Assembly: GCA_041399155.1 (NCBI GenBank)
Contig: JAWKTI010000001.1
Coordinates: 1,674,001-1,738,000, forward strand
Direction of reading: 5' to 3'
DNA: 64,000 bases
DNA from: Zavarzinella sp.
Lineage (GTDB): Bacteria > Planctomycetota > Planctomycetia > Gemmatales > Gemmataceae
Under the pieces are notes generated by a model that was not told the DNA's origin, searched no databases, and saw only the letters and a list, made by a program, of their open reading frames with translations. Shown here in pieces: positions 8,436 to 16,944 of this stretch (positions are counted from its first letter, which is position 1; each line of letters starts with the position of its first letter). The position numbers and the translations under genes were made by a program.

Positions 8436-9431
8436 ATGTTTGGGATTTTGAAACCCAGGAAAGCGTTTACGCTGATCGAGTTACTTGTTGTCATTGCCAT
8501 TATTGCAATTCTGATCGGACTACTACTACCCGCAGTACAAAAAGTACGCGAAGCGGCCAACCGATCAAAGTGCACCAACAATTTAAAACAACTTGGTGTG
8601 GCACTGCACGCTTACCACGATGTTAATGACGGCCTGCCCCGCACCATGCACGATACTAACTATAGCCCCGGCAGCCGAGGCTGGAGCTGGATTGCACAAT
8701 TACTGCCATATTTTGAACAAGACAATTTCTACCGCCTCGCTCGCCCAAACGAAGGTGTGAATGCACAACCAATGAATGCCACCGTAAGTGGTGTGGTTTT
8801 AAGAACTTACATTATTAAAACACTAAAGTGCCCCAGTGATGTCTCGCCAGATCTGGGTGCCAGCGTTGCAAACAGTTTTACTGGTTCTGCTGTTACCAGT
8901 TACAAAGGGGTCACCGGTTCAAACTGGGCCTGGGGACGGGACCCGCTACCTCCAAATGGAACATTGAATATTTCGAACCCAGGCGGCTCTAATCATGGCT
9001 TGGATCGTGGCAACGGAGCCTTTGATCGCATGATGGAATTGATACGTCCTTTGATCAATCCAACCCAGCTTCCAGGACTAATTCCAAATGAAAATTCCAC
9101 CCGTTTTGCCAGTATTACAGATGGATTAAGCAACACTTTAGTTGTAGGTGAATCGTCCAACCGAATTTCTCAACATACAGGTTTTTGGGGGCATTTTAAC
9201 CACTCAGTGGGAACATGTGCACAACCATTGAACTACAAACAGCCCAATGGTCAGCCGTGGGGTATTGGTGATTGGGGTAACAACTATTCTTTTCACTCCT
9301 ACCACACTGGTGGGGCGAACTTCTGCCTGGGTGATGGTTCTGTACGCTTTGTTCGCGATTCAATCAATATCGCCGTCTACCGCAATGCCGCAACGATCGC
9401 AGGTGGAGAGACCACATCGCTTGATCAATAA
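8436..9431 (+). CDS. DUF1559 domain protein, tandem copy 1
   Basis: 331-aa pilin-like DUF1559 protein. I chose ATG 8436 over an upstream in-frame ATG at 8391 because it has a CAGAGG Shine-Dalgarno and places a short basic leader before the FTLIELLVVIAIIAIL processing site. Next comes VQKVREAANRSKCTNNLKQ, and near the C-terminus YHTGGANFCLGDGSVRFV, the family H-x9-DG signature. Most of the sequence can be aligned by eye with the next gene (9582-10547), including shared blocks SWIAQ, DVSPDLGASVAN and GDWGNNYSFHSYHTGG, so the two are a recent tandem duplication. Exported, pseudopilin-like; function unknown. Confidence 0.94.
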   Translation: MFGILKPRKAFTLIELLVVIAIIAILIGLLLPAVQKVREAANRSKCTNNLKQLGVALHAYHDVNDGLPRTMHDTNYSPGSRGWSWIAQLLPYFEQDNFYRLARPNEGVNAQPMNATVSGVVLRTYIIKTLKCPSDVSPDLGASVANSFTGSAVTSYKGVTGSNWAWGRDPLPPNGTLNISNPGGSNHGLDRGNGAFDRMMELIRPLINPTQLPGLIPNENSTRFASITDGLSNTLVVGESSNRISQHTGFWGHFNHSVGTCAQPLNYKQPNGQPWGIGDWGNNYSFHSYHTGGANFCLGDGSVRFVRDSINIAVYRNAATIAGGETTSLDQ

Positions 9432-9495
9432 AAATTAGTGAATTTTCATTCATCATCATGATGAAGAAACTGTTAAGTCATGAAGAATAAATAAT

Positions 9496-9528
9496 GCCGT
9501 GACACGGCGTACTCCCGCACAGTATAAG
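9496..9528 (+). promoter_or_regulatory. Candidate promoter with palindrome over the -35 box, for the DUF1559 gene at 9582
   Basis: GTGACA (9499-9504, 5 of 6 consensus) and TATAAG (9523-9528, 5 of 6) are 18 nt apart. A perfect odd palindrome, GCCGTG-A-CACGGC (9496-9508), covers the -35 box and could be a repressor site. A second palindrome, TCATCATGATGA, lies at 9453-9464. Confidence 0.45.
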
Positions 9529-9581
9529 TACATTGTGGTGAAACTCTCCCACATTTTTCTTATCTCTGTTCTGGAGTATTA

Positions 9582-10547
9582 ATGCACCGTAACCGTTATT
9601 CTCGTAAAGGATTTACCCTCATTGAATTGCTGGTGGTAATCGCCATCATTGCTATTTTAATTGGCTTGCTACTACCCGCAGTGCAAAAAGTTCGGGAAGC
9701 TGCTAACCGCTCCAAGTGTACCAACAATCTGAAGCAATTAGGTGTTGCATTGCACGCTTACCACGATGCAAACGATGCCCTTCCCCGCACAATGCACGAT
9801 GGCGTCTATGCCACCAACAGTCAGGGTTGGAGTTGGATTGCACAAACGCTGCCCTATTTTGAGCAAGACAACATTCATCGTTTAGCAAACCCAGGGTCTG
9901 GCACTTTGGCAGCACCGATGAACTCTACCGTAAGTGGTGCGGTGCTATTAACTTATGTCATTAAAACATTGAAGTGCCCCAGCGACGTTTCGCCAGACCT
10001 GGGTGCCAGCGTTGCCAACGGCTTTACTGGTGCCGCAGTGACAAGTTACAAGGGTGTCACTGGATCCAACTGGCAATGGGGACAGGATCCGCTACCTCCG
10101 AATGGAACATTGATTATTACGAACCCAGGTGGCACTGGCGACGGGTTGAATCTTGGTAATGGCACGTTCGACCGCTATATGAAGCTTGTTACCGGAACAA
10201 ACACAGCAGAAAACGTTGTTCGTTTTGCAAGTATCACCGACGGGCTTAGTAATACCCTTGTGGTTGGTGAATCTTCAAACCGTATTTCTCAGCACACGGG
10301 TTATTGGGGCCATTTTAACCACACAACTGGAACCTGTGCCCTCCCATTGAATTACAAACAAACCAATGGTCAGCCGTGGACTATTGGCGATTGGGGAAAC
10401 AACTATTCTTTCCACTCCTACCACACTGGTGGGGCGAACTTCTGCATGGGAGATGGTTCGGTGAGGTTTGTCCGCGATTCTGTGGATATCAATGCATACC
10501 GTGCAGCTGCTACGATCGCAGGCGGCGAAACCTTAACTTTAGATTAA
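9582..10547 (+). CDS. DUF1559 domain protein, tandem copy 2
   Basis: 321-aa paralogue of the preceding gene, with the same architecture: basic leader, GFTLIELLVVIAIIAILIG processing site and helix, VREAANRSKCTNNLKQLGV block, and C-terminal YHTGGANFCMGDGSVRFV. ATG 9582 has a TGGAGT Shine-Dalgarno. It has its own candidate promoter, so the pair need not be one operon. Divergence from copy 1 is mainly in short insertions (copy 1 has extra residues around RPLINPTQLPGL). The stop codon overlaps the 3' end of the convergent histidine kinase gene by 4 nt. Function unknown; presumably exported by a type II/pilus-like system. Confidence 0.94.
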   Translation: MHRNRYSRKGFTLIELLVVIAIIAILIGLLLPAVQKVREAANRSKCTNNLKQLGVALHAYHDANDALPRTMHDGVYATNSQGWSWIAQTLPYFEQDNIHRLANPGSGTLAAPMNSTVSGAVLLTYVIKTLKCPSDVSPDLGASVANGFTGAAVTSYKGVTGSNWQWGQDPLPPNGTLIITNPGGTGDGLNLGNGTFDRYMKLVTGTNTAENVVRFASITDGLSNTLVVGESSNRISQHTGYWGHFNHTTGTCALPLNYKQTNGQPWTIGDWGNNYSFHSYHTGGANFCMGDGSVRFVRDSVDINAYRAAATIAGGETLTLD

Positions 10548-12505
10548 TCGGCAAATTGCTCGTTTTGTAGATTAGGCACAACCACTTGAAAACAGGCCCC
10601 GCCTAGAGTTTTCGACTGTGTCAGCGTGATTTTCCCACCTAACAGTCTTACCCATTTCGTTGCTAACGCTAAACCGAGACCCACGCCACCTGCCTGGGTA
10701 TCAGCTGTTGACCCGCGTCGAAACGCTCGAAAAATCCCTTTAGTTTCGCTTTTTTGAATTCCACTGCCACCATCTTCAACGCGAATTGTTGTTGCAAGAA
10801 TGGTGGAATTGATTGTTACTGCAATTAAACGATTAGCTGCATCCCGGGTATACTTCTGAGCGTTATCAATCAGGTTGCTGACTACTTGATGTAACAATGT
10901 ATGATCCGTGGTGATCCAGTGCTGTTTGCTGGTTTCTGTGAAAAGGCACAATTCTTTCCCCGCACTCTGGCAGCGTTCATACCACGATTGTTCGATACTG
11001 GCCATCCATTCTTCGATGGTGGCACAGGATTTAACCACTGCGGGGGCAGTTTTTTCTAACCTTGCAAAGTCCAGTACATTATTCACCAGTCGATGCAATC
11101 GTTCTGATTCATTTGCCAGAATGCTTAAATATTCTTTCCTAATCTGCTCATTCTGGATCATTCCCGAATTCAGCATGTCCAAATAGAGCTGCAATGTCGT
11201 CAACGGGGTGCGTAATTCGTGAGTTACTGCGGATACAAACCGAATTCGCCGCTCGGCAATGTCCACCAGAGTGAATCCCATCAGGCCGATTGCCAACAGT
11301 GCCAGCACTGCAGCAGCCCAGGCAGAAGCCAGCCCAATTCGTAAACCAGTCCAGCCCACCGGTGGGAGGTGGGCATCATGTTGTTGAAGTTGTGGCACAT
11401 CAAAAGCCTCTCCCGTTTCAAGGATGATCGGGAAAGAAATCAACGATTGTTCCGGTCGAGTGGGTGGAAATTCCCCTGGCAATAACTTCGCATTCGGAAA
11501 CAAGTCCTGAATATCTTTAGCCAGTGATTGCTGAAGTTGCGGCCAATCGATTCGAATCCCCTGATAGCGGATTCGCCCAGCAACAGAAACAGCACGCACC
11601 AGCAGAAGATCTTCGGGCTGTTCTGGGGAAGGCAACCACACCGGCTTCAAGGGGCCCAACAGTACCTGAACCATTTGGAATTGCCGTTCTTTGAAAGGAT
11701 CACCCACCTCCTGCAAATCCAGGTTGTTATCCATTTCGTAATAGTTGTAAGTCCAACGCCCTTCACGCCGACCTTTAGAAATTGCTATCGACCTGCTGGT
11801 GAAATCATATGGCAGTTGATTTCGATTGCTCAGTTCTGGGGACTGATTGGGTAATTCGTCTCGACTGTTGGAAAGCATTAATTCCTGTGGTGGGTATTCA
11901 AGAACAGGCTGGTCTTCTGTGGGGATAATTTTTTTCTGAGTCAGAATGCGGTGCAGTTGTGGGTAAGGGTATTTTTCAGCAAGCACGCACAATTGTTCCT
12001 GCTTACTGGCAGTAACATTGTGTAATGCCAATTCCAAAGGCTGTTGCCTCAAAGAAGTTGCCATTTTGGGCGAAATCACCTGGGGTGAAGACCACCCCTT
12101 GGCAGGATCTACCTGGAAGTGCATACTCATCCAGTTAGGCAATTCTGAAGACAACAGTGGGGAAGGCAGGAAAAACTTACCAGGCTCACATGCTTTTCCG
12201 TCAGATGAAAGTGCGGGAAAAGGACTGTGGATGGTAAAATATTGCGAGTAAGGCCGCGATTCTTCTCTGGCCAACGATGGCGCCAGTCGTGAATCAAGAC
12301 GCCACAATGCCTGCCGTAATCGCTCCGCATACAATCGATTCGATTCGTATGTTTTCTCCAACTGTGCGTTGTTCCAACTGGCTCTACGCTGGCTTTTTTC
12401 CACACGAAGTGCGGCATTGGTTGCCCAGGTCAACCCACCCAGGATCAACAGCGCAATGCCTGTAAAGATCAGACATTCCCGCATTCGCGTGCGAAGAAAA
12501 CCCAT
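10544..12505 (-). CDS. Membrane sensor histidine kinase
   Basis: 653-aa two-component sensor kinase. A TM segment at about residues 11-30 and another at about 388-412 flank a large extracytoplasmic region of about 355 residues, which is not a sensor domain I recognise. No HAMP is obvious. The HisKA domain begins at once (FVSAVTHELRTPLTTLQLYL, phospho-acceptor His429). The HATPase domain has an N box (NLIDNAQKYT, about 544-553), a G1 box (VEDGGSGI, about 576-583) and a G2 box (GGVGLGLAL, 606-614). It lies 8 nt after the response regulator gene on the same strand, so the two form an operon. The signal is unknown; the neighbouring symporter suggests a nutrient or ion cue. Confidence 0.93.
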   Translation of the reverse strand: MGFLRTRMRECLIFTGIALLILGGLTWATNAALRVEKSQRRASWNNAQLEKTYESNRLYAERLRQALWRLDSRLAPSLAREESRPYSQYFTIHSPFPALSSDGKACEPGKFFLPSPLLSSELPNWMSMHFQVDPAKGWSSPQVISPKMATSLRQQPLELALHNVTASKQEQLCVLAEKYPYPQLHRILTQKKIIPTEDQPVLEYPPQELMLSNSRDELPNQSPELSNRNQLPYDFTSRSIAISKGRREGRWTYNYYEMDNNLDLQEVGDPFKERQFQMVQVLLGPLKPVWLPSPEQPEDLLLVRAVSVAGRIRYQGIRIDWPQLQQSLAKDIQDLFPNAKLLPGEFPPTRPEQSLISFPIILETGEAFDVPQLQQHDAHLPPVGWTGLRIGLASAWAAAVLALLAIGLMGFTLVDIAERRIRFVSAVTHELRTPLTTLQLYLDMLNSGMIQNEQIRKEYLSILANESERLHRLVNNVLDFARLEKTAPAVVKSCATIEEWMASIEQSWYERCQSAGKELCLFTETSKQHWITTDHTLLHQVVSNLIDNAQKYTRDAANRLIAVTINSTILATTIRVEDGGSGIQKSETKGIFRAFRRGSTADTQAGGVGLGLALATKWVRLLGGKITLTQSKTLGGACFQVVVPNLQNEQFAD

Positions 12506-12513
12506 GTTACTCC

Positions 12514-13245
12514 CTATTTCGCTTCTACTGGAATCTGGATTCCAGGCCCCACCATATACCCGGTGGAACGCACGGTGATAATAGTTTCAGGCGTATCCTG
12601 CCCGGAAGGTTCCTTCAATTTGGCCCGCAGGCGGGCAATATGCATATCCACAGTGCGGGTTTCCAGTCCTTCTGGCGATATCCCCCAGACTTTTTCCAGA
12701 AGCTCATCTCGCCCAATAGCCCTGTGCCGGTGGGACAACAGGTATTGTAAGAGTGAAGTTTCCGTTTCCGAAAGCTCGATTCGCTGTCCACAATTCCAAA
12801 GCAGTTCCCTGCGGAACAGATCCAGCGTCCCGAGTTCGCCGATGTGTACGGTCTGTGCCACTTTTGGTGCAGTGCTGACAATCCGTCGTAACATCGCCTC
12901 GACACGTGCCAATAATTCTCTGGCAGAGAACGGCTTAATCACGTAATCGTCCGCACCCAGCTTCAACCCACGAACGCGGTCATCTTCCGTTCCACGTGCG
13001 GTCAGAATAATCACTCCCCGCGTGGGGTGGGTTTTCCGCAATTCCTTCAGCACCTGCAAACCATCCATCTGCGGCAACATCAGATCCAACAGAATCAGAT
13101 CCACCTGCTCCTGCCGAGACGCAATCAGTCCATTAGCTCCATCGCAGGTTTCTACCACTTCGTAACCGTGTAATCGCAAGGTATCAGCAATTCCTCTGCG
13201 GATCGCTGGTTCATCTTCCACTATCACAATTCTTGAACGCTTCAT
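12514..13245 (-). CDS. OmpR/PhoB-family response regulator
   Basis: 243-aa response regulator. The receiver domain has acidic residues Glu10/Asp11, phospho-acceptor Asp54 in LILLDLMLP, Thr82 and Lys104 (VIKPFS). The C-terminal winged helix-turn-helix (about 130-235) contains ELSETETSLLQYLLSHRHRA and TVDMHIARLRAKL, typical of the OmpR/PhoB group, which binds direct repeats of about 10-11 bp period. ATG 13245 is preceded by AGGTGG. It heads the operon with the kinase at 10544-12505. Three GTAAC repeats at 11-bp spacing, 91-117 bp upstream, are a good candidate for its own binding site. Confidence 0.95.
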   Translation of the reverse strand: MKRSRIVIVEDEPAIRRGIADTLRLHGYEVVETCDGANGLIASRQEQVDLILLDLMLPQMDGLQVLKELRKTHPTRGVIILTARGTEDDRVRGLKLGADDYVIKPFSARELLARVEAMLRRIVSTAPKVAQTVHIGELGTLDLFRRELLWNCGQRIELSETETSLLQYLLSHRHRAIGRDELLEKVWGISPEGLETRTVDMHIARLRAKLKEPSGQDTPETIITVRSTGYMVGPGIQIPVEAK

Positions 13246-13335
13246 GGTACCACCTGTTGCATGGTGTCAACCTCATCCGCCGGTTCGAAGCATCATGCTC
13301 GATACTTTTTCACCACTATAACAACGACGATGAAC

Positions 13336-13362
13336 GTAACAGGGATGTAACGATTGTGTAAC
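13336..13362. promoter_or_regulatory. Triple GTAAC direct repeat, candidate response-regulator operator
   Basis: GTAAC occurs at 13336-13340, 13347-13351 and 13358-13362, exactly 11 bp apart. OmpR/PhoB/CpxR-type regulators bind such helically phased direct repeats. The site sits between the divergent response regulator (start 13245) and symporter (start 13528), so it could control either or both. Confidence 0.6.
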
Positions 13363-13527
13363 AAACTGGTCAATTTTTCAGATTTTTTGACTTATTTCAC
13401 ATTTTTGGATCGTTTTGACAGTGGCAAAATGCCCGCGTGGTGAGGAAAATTAATGAGAATTTGCACAATGGCGAATTTTTCGTATTCTGAACGCGAAAGT
13501 CACCACGCCCAGGAGTGCTAGCCACAC

Positions 13528-14871
13528 ATGTCTGAAAAAGGAAAAAAATTTCATTTATACATCCTCGCAGGCCTGATCCTGGGTGCCATTGCAGGCGGGA
13601 TTGTCAATTCCCTTGCAGGTGATGGGGGCCTGCCAAACAGTATTAAATTTTTGCTTAAAAATGTTACTGACCCGATCGGTGAGATTTTTAAGCGAATGCT
13701 TCTGATGACGGTGGTGCCACTGGTTTTTGCCTCATTATCATTGGGTGTCGCGCGGTTTGGGGATCTGACGAAACTTGGCCGGATCGGCTTAAAAACATTT
13801 GCCTATTTTCTATTCACTACCGCTTTTGCAGTAGGAATTGGTTTAATTCTGGTGAATATTATTCAGCCTGGCCGTGGTTTGCCCAAAGAAACCACCGAGC
13901 AGTTGATGGCAGAATATGCTGGAGAAAGTGAGAAAAAGTTAGAATCGAATGCGAAAGTGGATGTGAATACCTTTGTGAACATTGTTCCCAAGAATCCGCT
14001 TTCTTCTGCCTCGAATCCGAATAACAGTGAAATGTTGCCGATTATTTTCGTGGCGATCCTCGTGGGAGTTGGGATTACTCGGCTGCGCTTACCATTGGCA
14101 CAATCGCTGACCACCTTCCTGGAAGCAGTTGGGGAAATTACCGTCTTTATTATTCAGATCGCAATGATGATTGCACCGGTGGGGGTCTTCTGCCTGATTT
14201 TTGGTACTACTGCACGCTTTGGCTTTGACCTGCTGGGTCAATTAGCCTGGTACGTAGGCACGGTGCTGCTAGCGATTGGCATCATGGCGTTTGTGGTTTA
14301 CCCAATCATTCTGGTTTTTCTGGCGAAGCAAAGCCCATTTCAGTTTTACTATCGTGCCAGAGCCATTATTCTGACGGCGTTTTCCACCAGTTCTTCGAGT
14401 GCCACGCTACCCACATCGATCAAAATTTCTCACGAAGAGCTCAAAGTTCCCAAGCCAATTGCTGGTTTTGTGATTCCTCTGGGTGCCACCACCAACATGA
14501 ACGGGACATCGCTGTTCGAAGGGATCACTGCCCTCTTTCTGGCCCAGGTCTTTGGGCAGAATCTGGAAATAGGTACTCAGCTATTCGTGGTGCTGATGTG
14601 CGTCCTGACGGCAGTGGGTGCGGCAGGTGTCCCTGGGGGATCAATCCCACTGCTGGCATCGGTATTGATTGTGGCAAATGTGCCACCCGCTGCCATCGCT
14701 CTGATCCTGGGTGTCGACAGAATTCTGGATATGTGCCGAACTACTTTGAATGTGGTAGGAGATGTGACAGCAGCCGTCGTTATCACAAGATTTGAAGGGA
14801 AAAACTTTCCGGACGAAACTCCCGGTGAGGTTCATGTTGTGGAAAGCAGTCACGTACTCCCACCCACGTAG
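13528..14871 (+). CDS. Dicarboxylate/amino acid:cation symporter (DAACS family)
   Basis: 447-aa secondary transporter of the GltP/DctA family, importing dicarboxylates such as glutamate, aspartate or C4 acids with Na+ or H+. About eight helices and two re-entrant loops are expected. Hallmarks are the serine-rich loop FSTSSSSATLP (about 285-295), the GATTNMNGTS motif (about 319-328, with Asn where many members have Asp), the second hairpin GAAGVPGGSIPLL (364-376), and the substrate-binding helix DRILDMCRTTLNVVGD (397-412, with Asp401, Arg404, Asn408 and Asp412). AGGAG lies 12 nt before ATG 13528. It is divergent from the two-component operon across the GTAAC repeats, suggesting regulation by that system. 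Exact substrate unresolved. Confidence 0.93.
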   Translation: MSEKGKKFHLYILAGLILGAIAGGIVNSLAGDGGLPNSIKFLLKNVTDPIGEIFKRMLLMTVVPLVFASLSLGVARFGDLTKLGRIGLKTFAYFLFTTAFAVGIGLILVNIIQPGRGLPKETTEQLMAEYAGESEKKLESNAKVDVNTFVNIVPKNPLSSASNPNNSEMLPIIFVAILVGVGITRLRLPLAQSLTTFLEAVGEITVFIIQIAMMIAPVGVFCLIFGTTARFGFDLLGQLAWYVGTVLLAIGIMAFVVYPIILVFLAKQSPFQFYYRARAIILTAFSTSSSSATLPTSIKISHEELKVPKPIAGFVIPLGATTNMNGTSLFEGITALFLAQVFGQNLEIGTQLFVVLMCVLTAVGAAGVPGGSIPLLASVLIVANVPPAAIALILGVDRILDMCRTTLNVVGDVTAAVVITRFEGKNFPDETPGEVHVVESSHVLPPT

Positions 14872-14945
14872 GAGTGATTGAATATTGAGCTTAGCCGACG
14901 GCGATTGCCGCAGTTGATTTTCAGCCGGTTCTGCCCACAAACTTC

Positions 14946-14965
14946 ATTCCCACCTAGGCGGGAAT
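14946..14965. repeat. 20-bp imperfect palindrome ATTCCC-N8-GGGAAT
   Basis: Arms ATTCCCACCT and AGGCGGGAAT are complementary with one mismatch. The core matches the pattern ATTCCC-N8-GGGAAT known for small dispersed repeats in other bacteria (e.g. neisserial dRS3). It lies downstream of the symporter, in the 253-nt gap before the gene at 15125, and could also act as a transcription stop. Confidence 0.4.
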
Positions 14966-15124
14966 CCAGGTCGAAAGACTTGAAGTAGCACACTGAAATC
15001 TCGTTTTCTGTGGGAGTGAAAAGTCCCGTTTGGCCCCCACCACAACACTTTATTGCTTCAAGCCCGCCTGATTTCTGGTTATAATCATGTTAACCTTTAC
15101 CCACGCTTGCCATGGATTCGTCAC

Positions 15125-16909
15125 ATGACTTGGAAATACATTACACTGCCCACACTTCTGTTTTCCATTCTTGCAACTGCATTACTGTGTTTAGAAACAC
15201 ACTTTACACCGGGTAGTAAACCATTAATTGCAGCACCGTCGTTGCCTCCGCGATCGAATACAGACTACTACATGTTTGGCGGCTCACCATCGAGAAATTT
15301 TGTGAACACCCTTGAACACAATTTAAGCACCGAATTTCCAGTTGATCCTGAAGATCCGTCGCAACACATCATTGGAGATCGCCTGGTAAGAAAATTGAAA
15401 CTTGGAAACAGGGCTTACGGTGGACCGACGATTGCTGCAGGTCGCATCTACGTCGGCACGAACAATGAGAATCCTCGGAATGATCGCGATCGAAAAGCTC
15501 GATTTCCATGTGACGAGCCAGTGCCCTTAGATAAAGGCATCCTGATGTGCTTTGACGAAAAATCAGGTGACTTTTTGTGGCAGGCCGTCCATGACAAGTT
15601 AGAACTATCAACTATATTCAGTGACTGGCCGAAAGTAGGAATTGTTTCAACTCCAGTTGTTCGTGACAACCGTGTCTATTATGTTTCGAACCGCTGCGAA
15701 CTAATGTGTGTTGATGCCAAAGGGTTGACGAATGGCAACGATGGGATGAAGAAGGAGCAGTATTCAACAAAGATTGATGCTGATGTGATCTGGAAATTAG
15801 ATTTGATCGCCGAATTAAAGGTTTTCCCACACAGTATTTCAAGTTGTTCTCCTCTGATAGTGGGTGACCTTATTTATGTCGTTACCAGTAACGGGGTAGA
15901 TGAAGCCCATATATCCTTGCCTGCACCAGAAGCACCGAGTTTTATTGCGGTGAACAAATGGACTGGAAAAATTGTCTGGCAAAGCAATCTCCCTGGCATA
16001 AACATTATGCACGGGCAGTGGTCTAATCCTGCATACGGCGAGATCAATAACGTGCCGCAGGTGGTCTTTCCGGGTGGTGATGGCTGGCTGTATTCATTTG
16101 AACCTTTAACAGGCAAATTGCTGTGGAAATTTGACGCCAATCCCAAAGACGCCGTATGGCAGAATGGTGGAAAAGGGACGAAAAGTTACTTTATTGGAAC
16201 CCCGGTGATCTACAATCAGCATGTTTACATTGGTGTGGGACAAGATCCAGAACACTTTGAGGGTGTCGGATACTTTTGGTGTATTGATGCCAGCAAACGT
16301 GGGGATATTTCCAAAGATCTTTTAATCAGTGGTAAAGGTGCCGAGGTTAAAACAAAACCCAATCCCAATTCCGGTGCCGTATGGGTGTACGGGGGATTTA
16401 CGCCAGAAAAATTCGGACTCAGGGATTATGAGTTTGGTCGAACGATTAGCACCGCCTGTATTATTGACGATATTGTGTATATTGCGGAGCTAGCTGGTTA
16501 CGTTCACTGTCTGGATGCGAAAACAGGCAAATGTTATTGGCATTTTGATACGAGAAGTTTGATCTGGGGATCGTGCTACTATGTCGATGGGAAAATTTTG
16601 GTTGCAAATGAAGACGGTGTACTGTACTTCTTCAAACACTTAAAATCACCAAAAAATTATCACATGCGCGCAATTACCCATCAAGCGGGAACAAATGCTT
16701 ACGAAAAGGCGATTGGAAATGAAAAGGCGAAAGTAACCGCAGCAAATCTCGAAATTAGGACAAAATCAAGAGAACTCTATCAAAAAATAAAACACGATCT
16801 GTTAGTTCAGAGAATTGAATTCGAAGAAGCAATTCGTGGCACACCGATTGTTGCCAATGGTTTGTTATATATTCAGACAGAAGAGCATCTATATGTAATT
16901 AAAAAGTGA
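15125..16909 (+). CDS. Exported PQQ-like (BamB-type) beta-propeller protein
   Basis: 594-aa protein with an N-terminal hydrophobic anchor or signal (ITLPTLLFSILATALLCL) followed by a propeller built of PQQ-type blades. Blade motifs include GRIYVGTNNENPRN, GILMCFDEKSGDFLWQ, WTGKIVWQSNLPG, GDGWLYSFEPLTGKLLWKFD, YVHCLDAKTGKCYWHF and a final GTPIVANGLLYIQTEEHLYVI. A charged, probably helical insert (about 545-575) precedes the last blade. I chose ATG 15125 because it puts the hydrophobic segment at the N-terminus; an upstream in-frame start at 15053 adds an unlikely leader. No residues for quinone catalysis are evident, so a scaffold or sensor role is as likely as dehydrogenase activity. Confidence 0.82.
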   Translation: MTWKYITLPTLLFSILATALLCLETHFTPGSKPLIAAPSLPPRSNTDYYMFGGSPSRNFVNTLEHNLSTEFPVDPEDPSQHIIGDRLVRKLKLGNRAYGGPTIAAGRIYVGTNNENPRNDRDRKARFPCDEPVPLDKGILMCFDEKSGDFLWQAVHDKLELSTIFSDWPKVGIVSTPVVRDNRVYYVSNRCELMCVDAKGLTNGNDGMKKEQYSTKIDADVIWKLDLIAELKVFPHSISSCSPLIVGDLIYVVTSNGVDEAHISLPAPEAPSFIAVNKWTGKIVWQSNLPGINIMHGQWSNPAYGEINNVPQVVFPGGDGWLYSFEPLTGKLLWKFDANPKDAVWQNGGKGTKSYFIGTPVIYNQHVYIGVGQDPEHFEGVGYFWCIDASKRGDISKDLLISGKGAEVKTKPNPNSGAVWVYGGFTPEKFGLRDYEFGRTISTACIIDDIVYIAELAGYVHCLDAKTGKCYWHFDTRSLIWGSCYYVDGKILVANEDGVLYFFKHLKSPKNYHMRAITHQAGTNAYEKAIGNEKAKVTAANLEIRTKSRELYQKIKHDLLVQRIEFEEAIRGTPIVANGLLYIQTEEHLYVIKK

Positions 16910-16944
16910 TCGCAGTCAGTTTCGATTCCAATGATTTATTTTTA

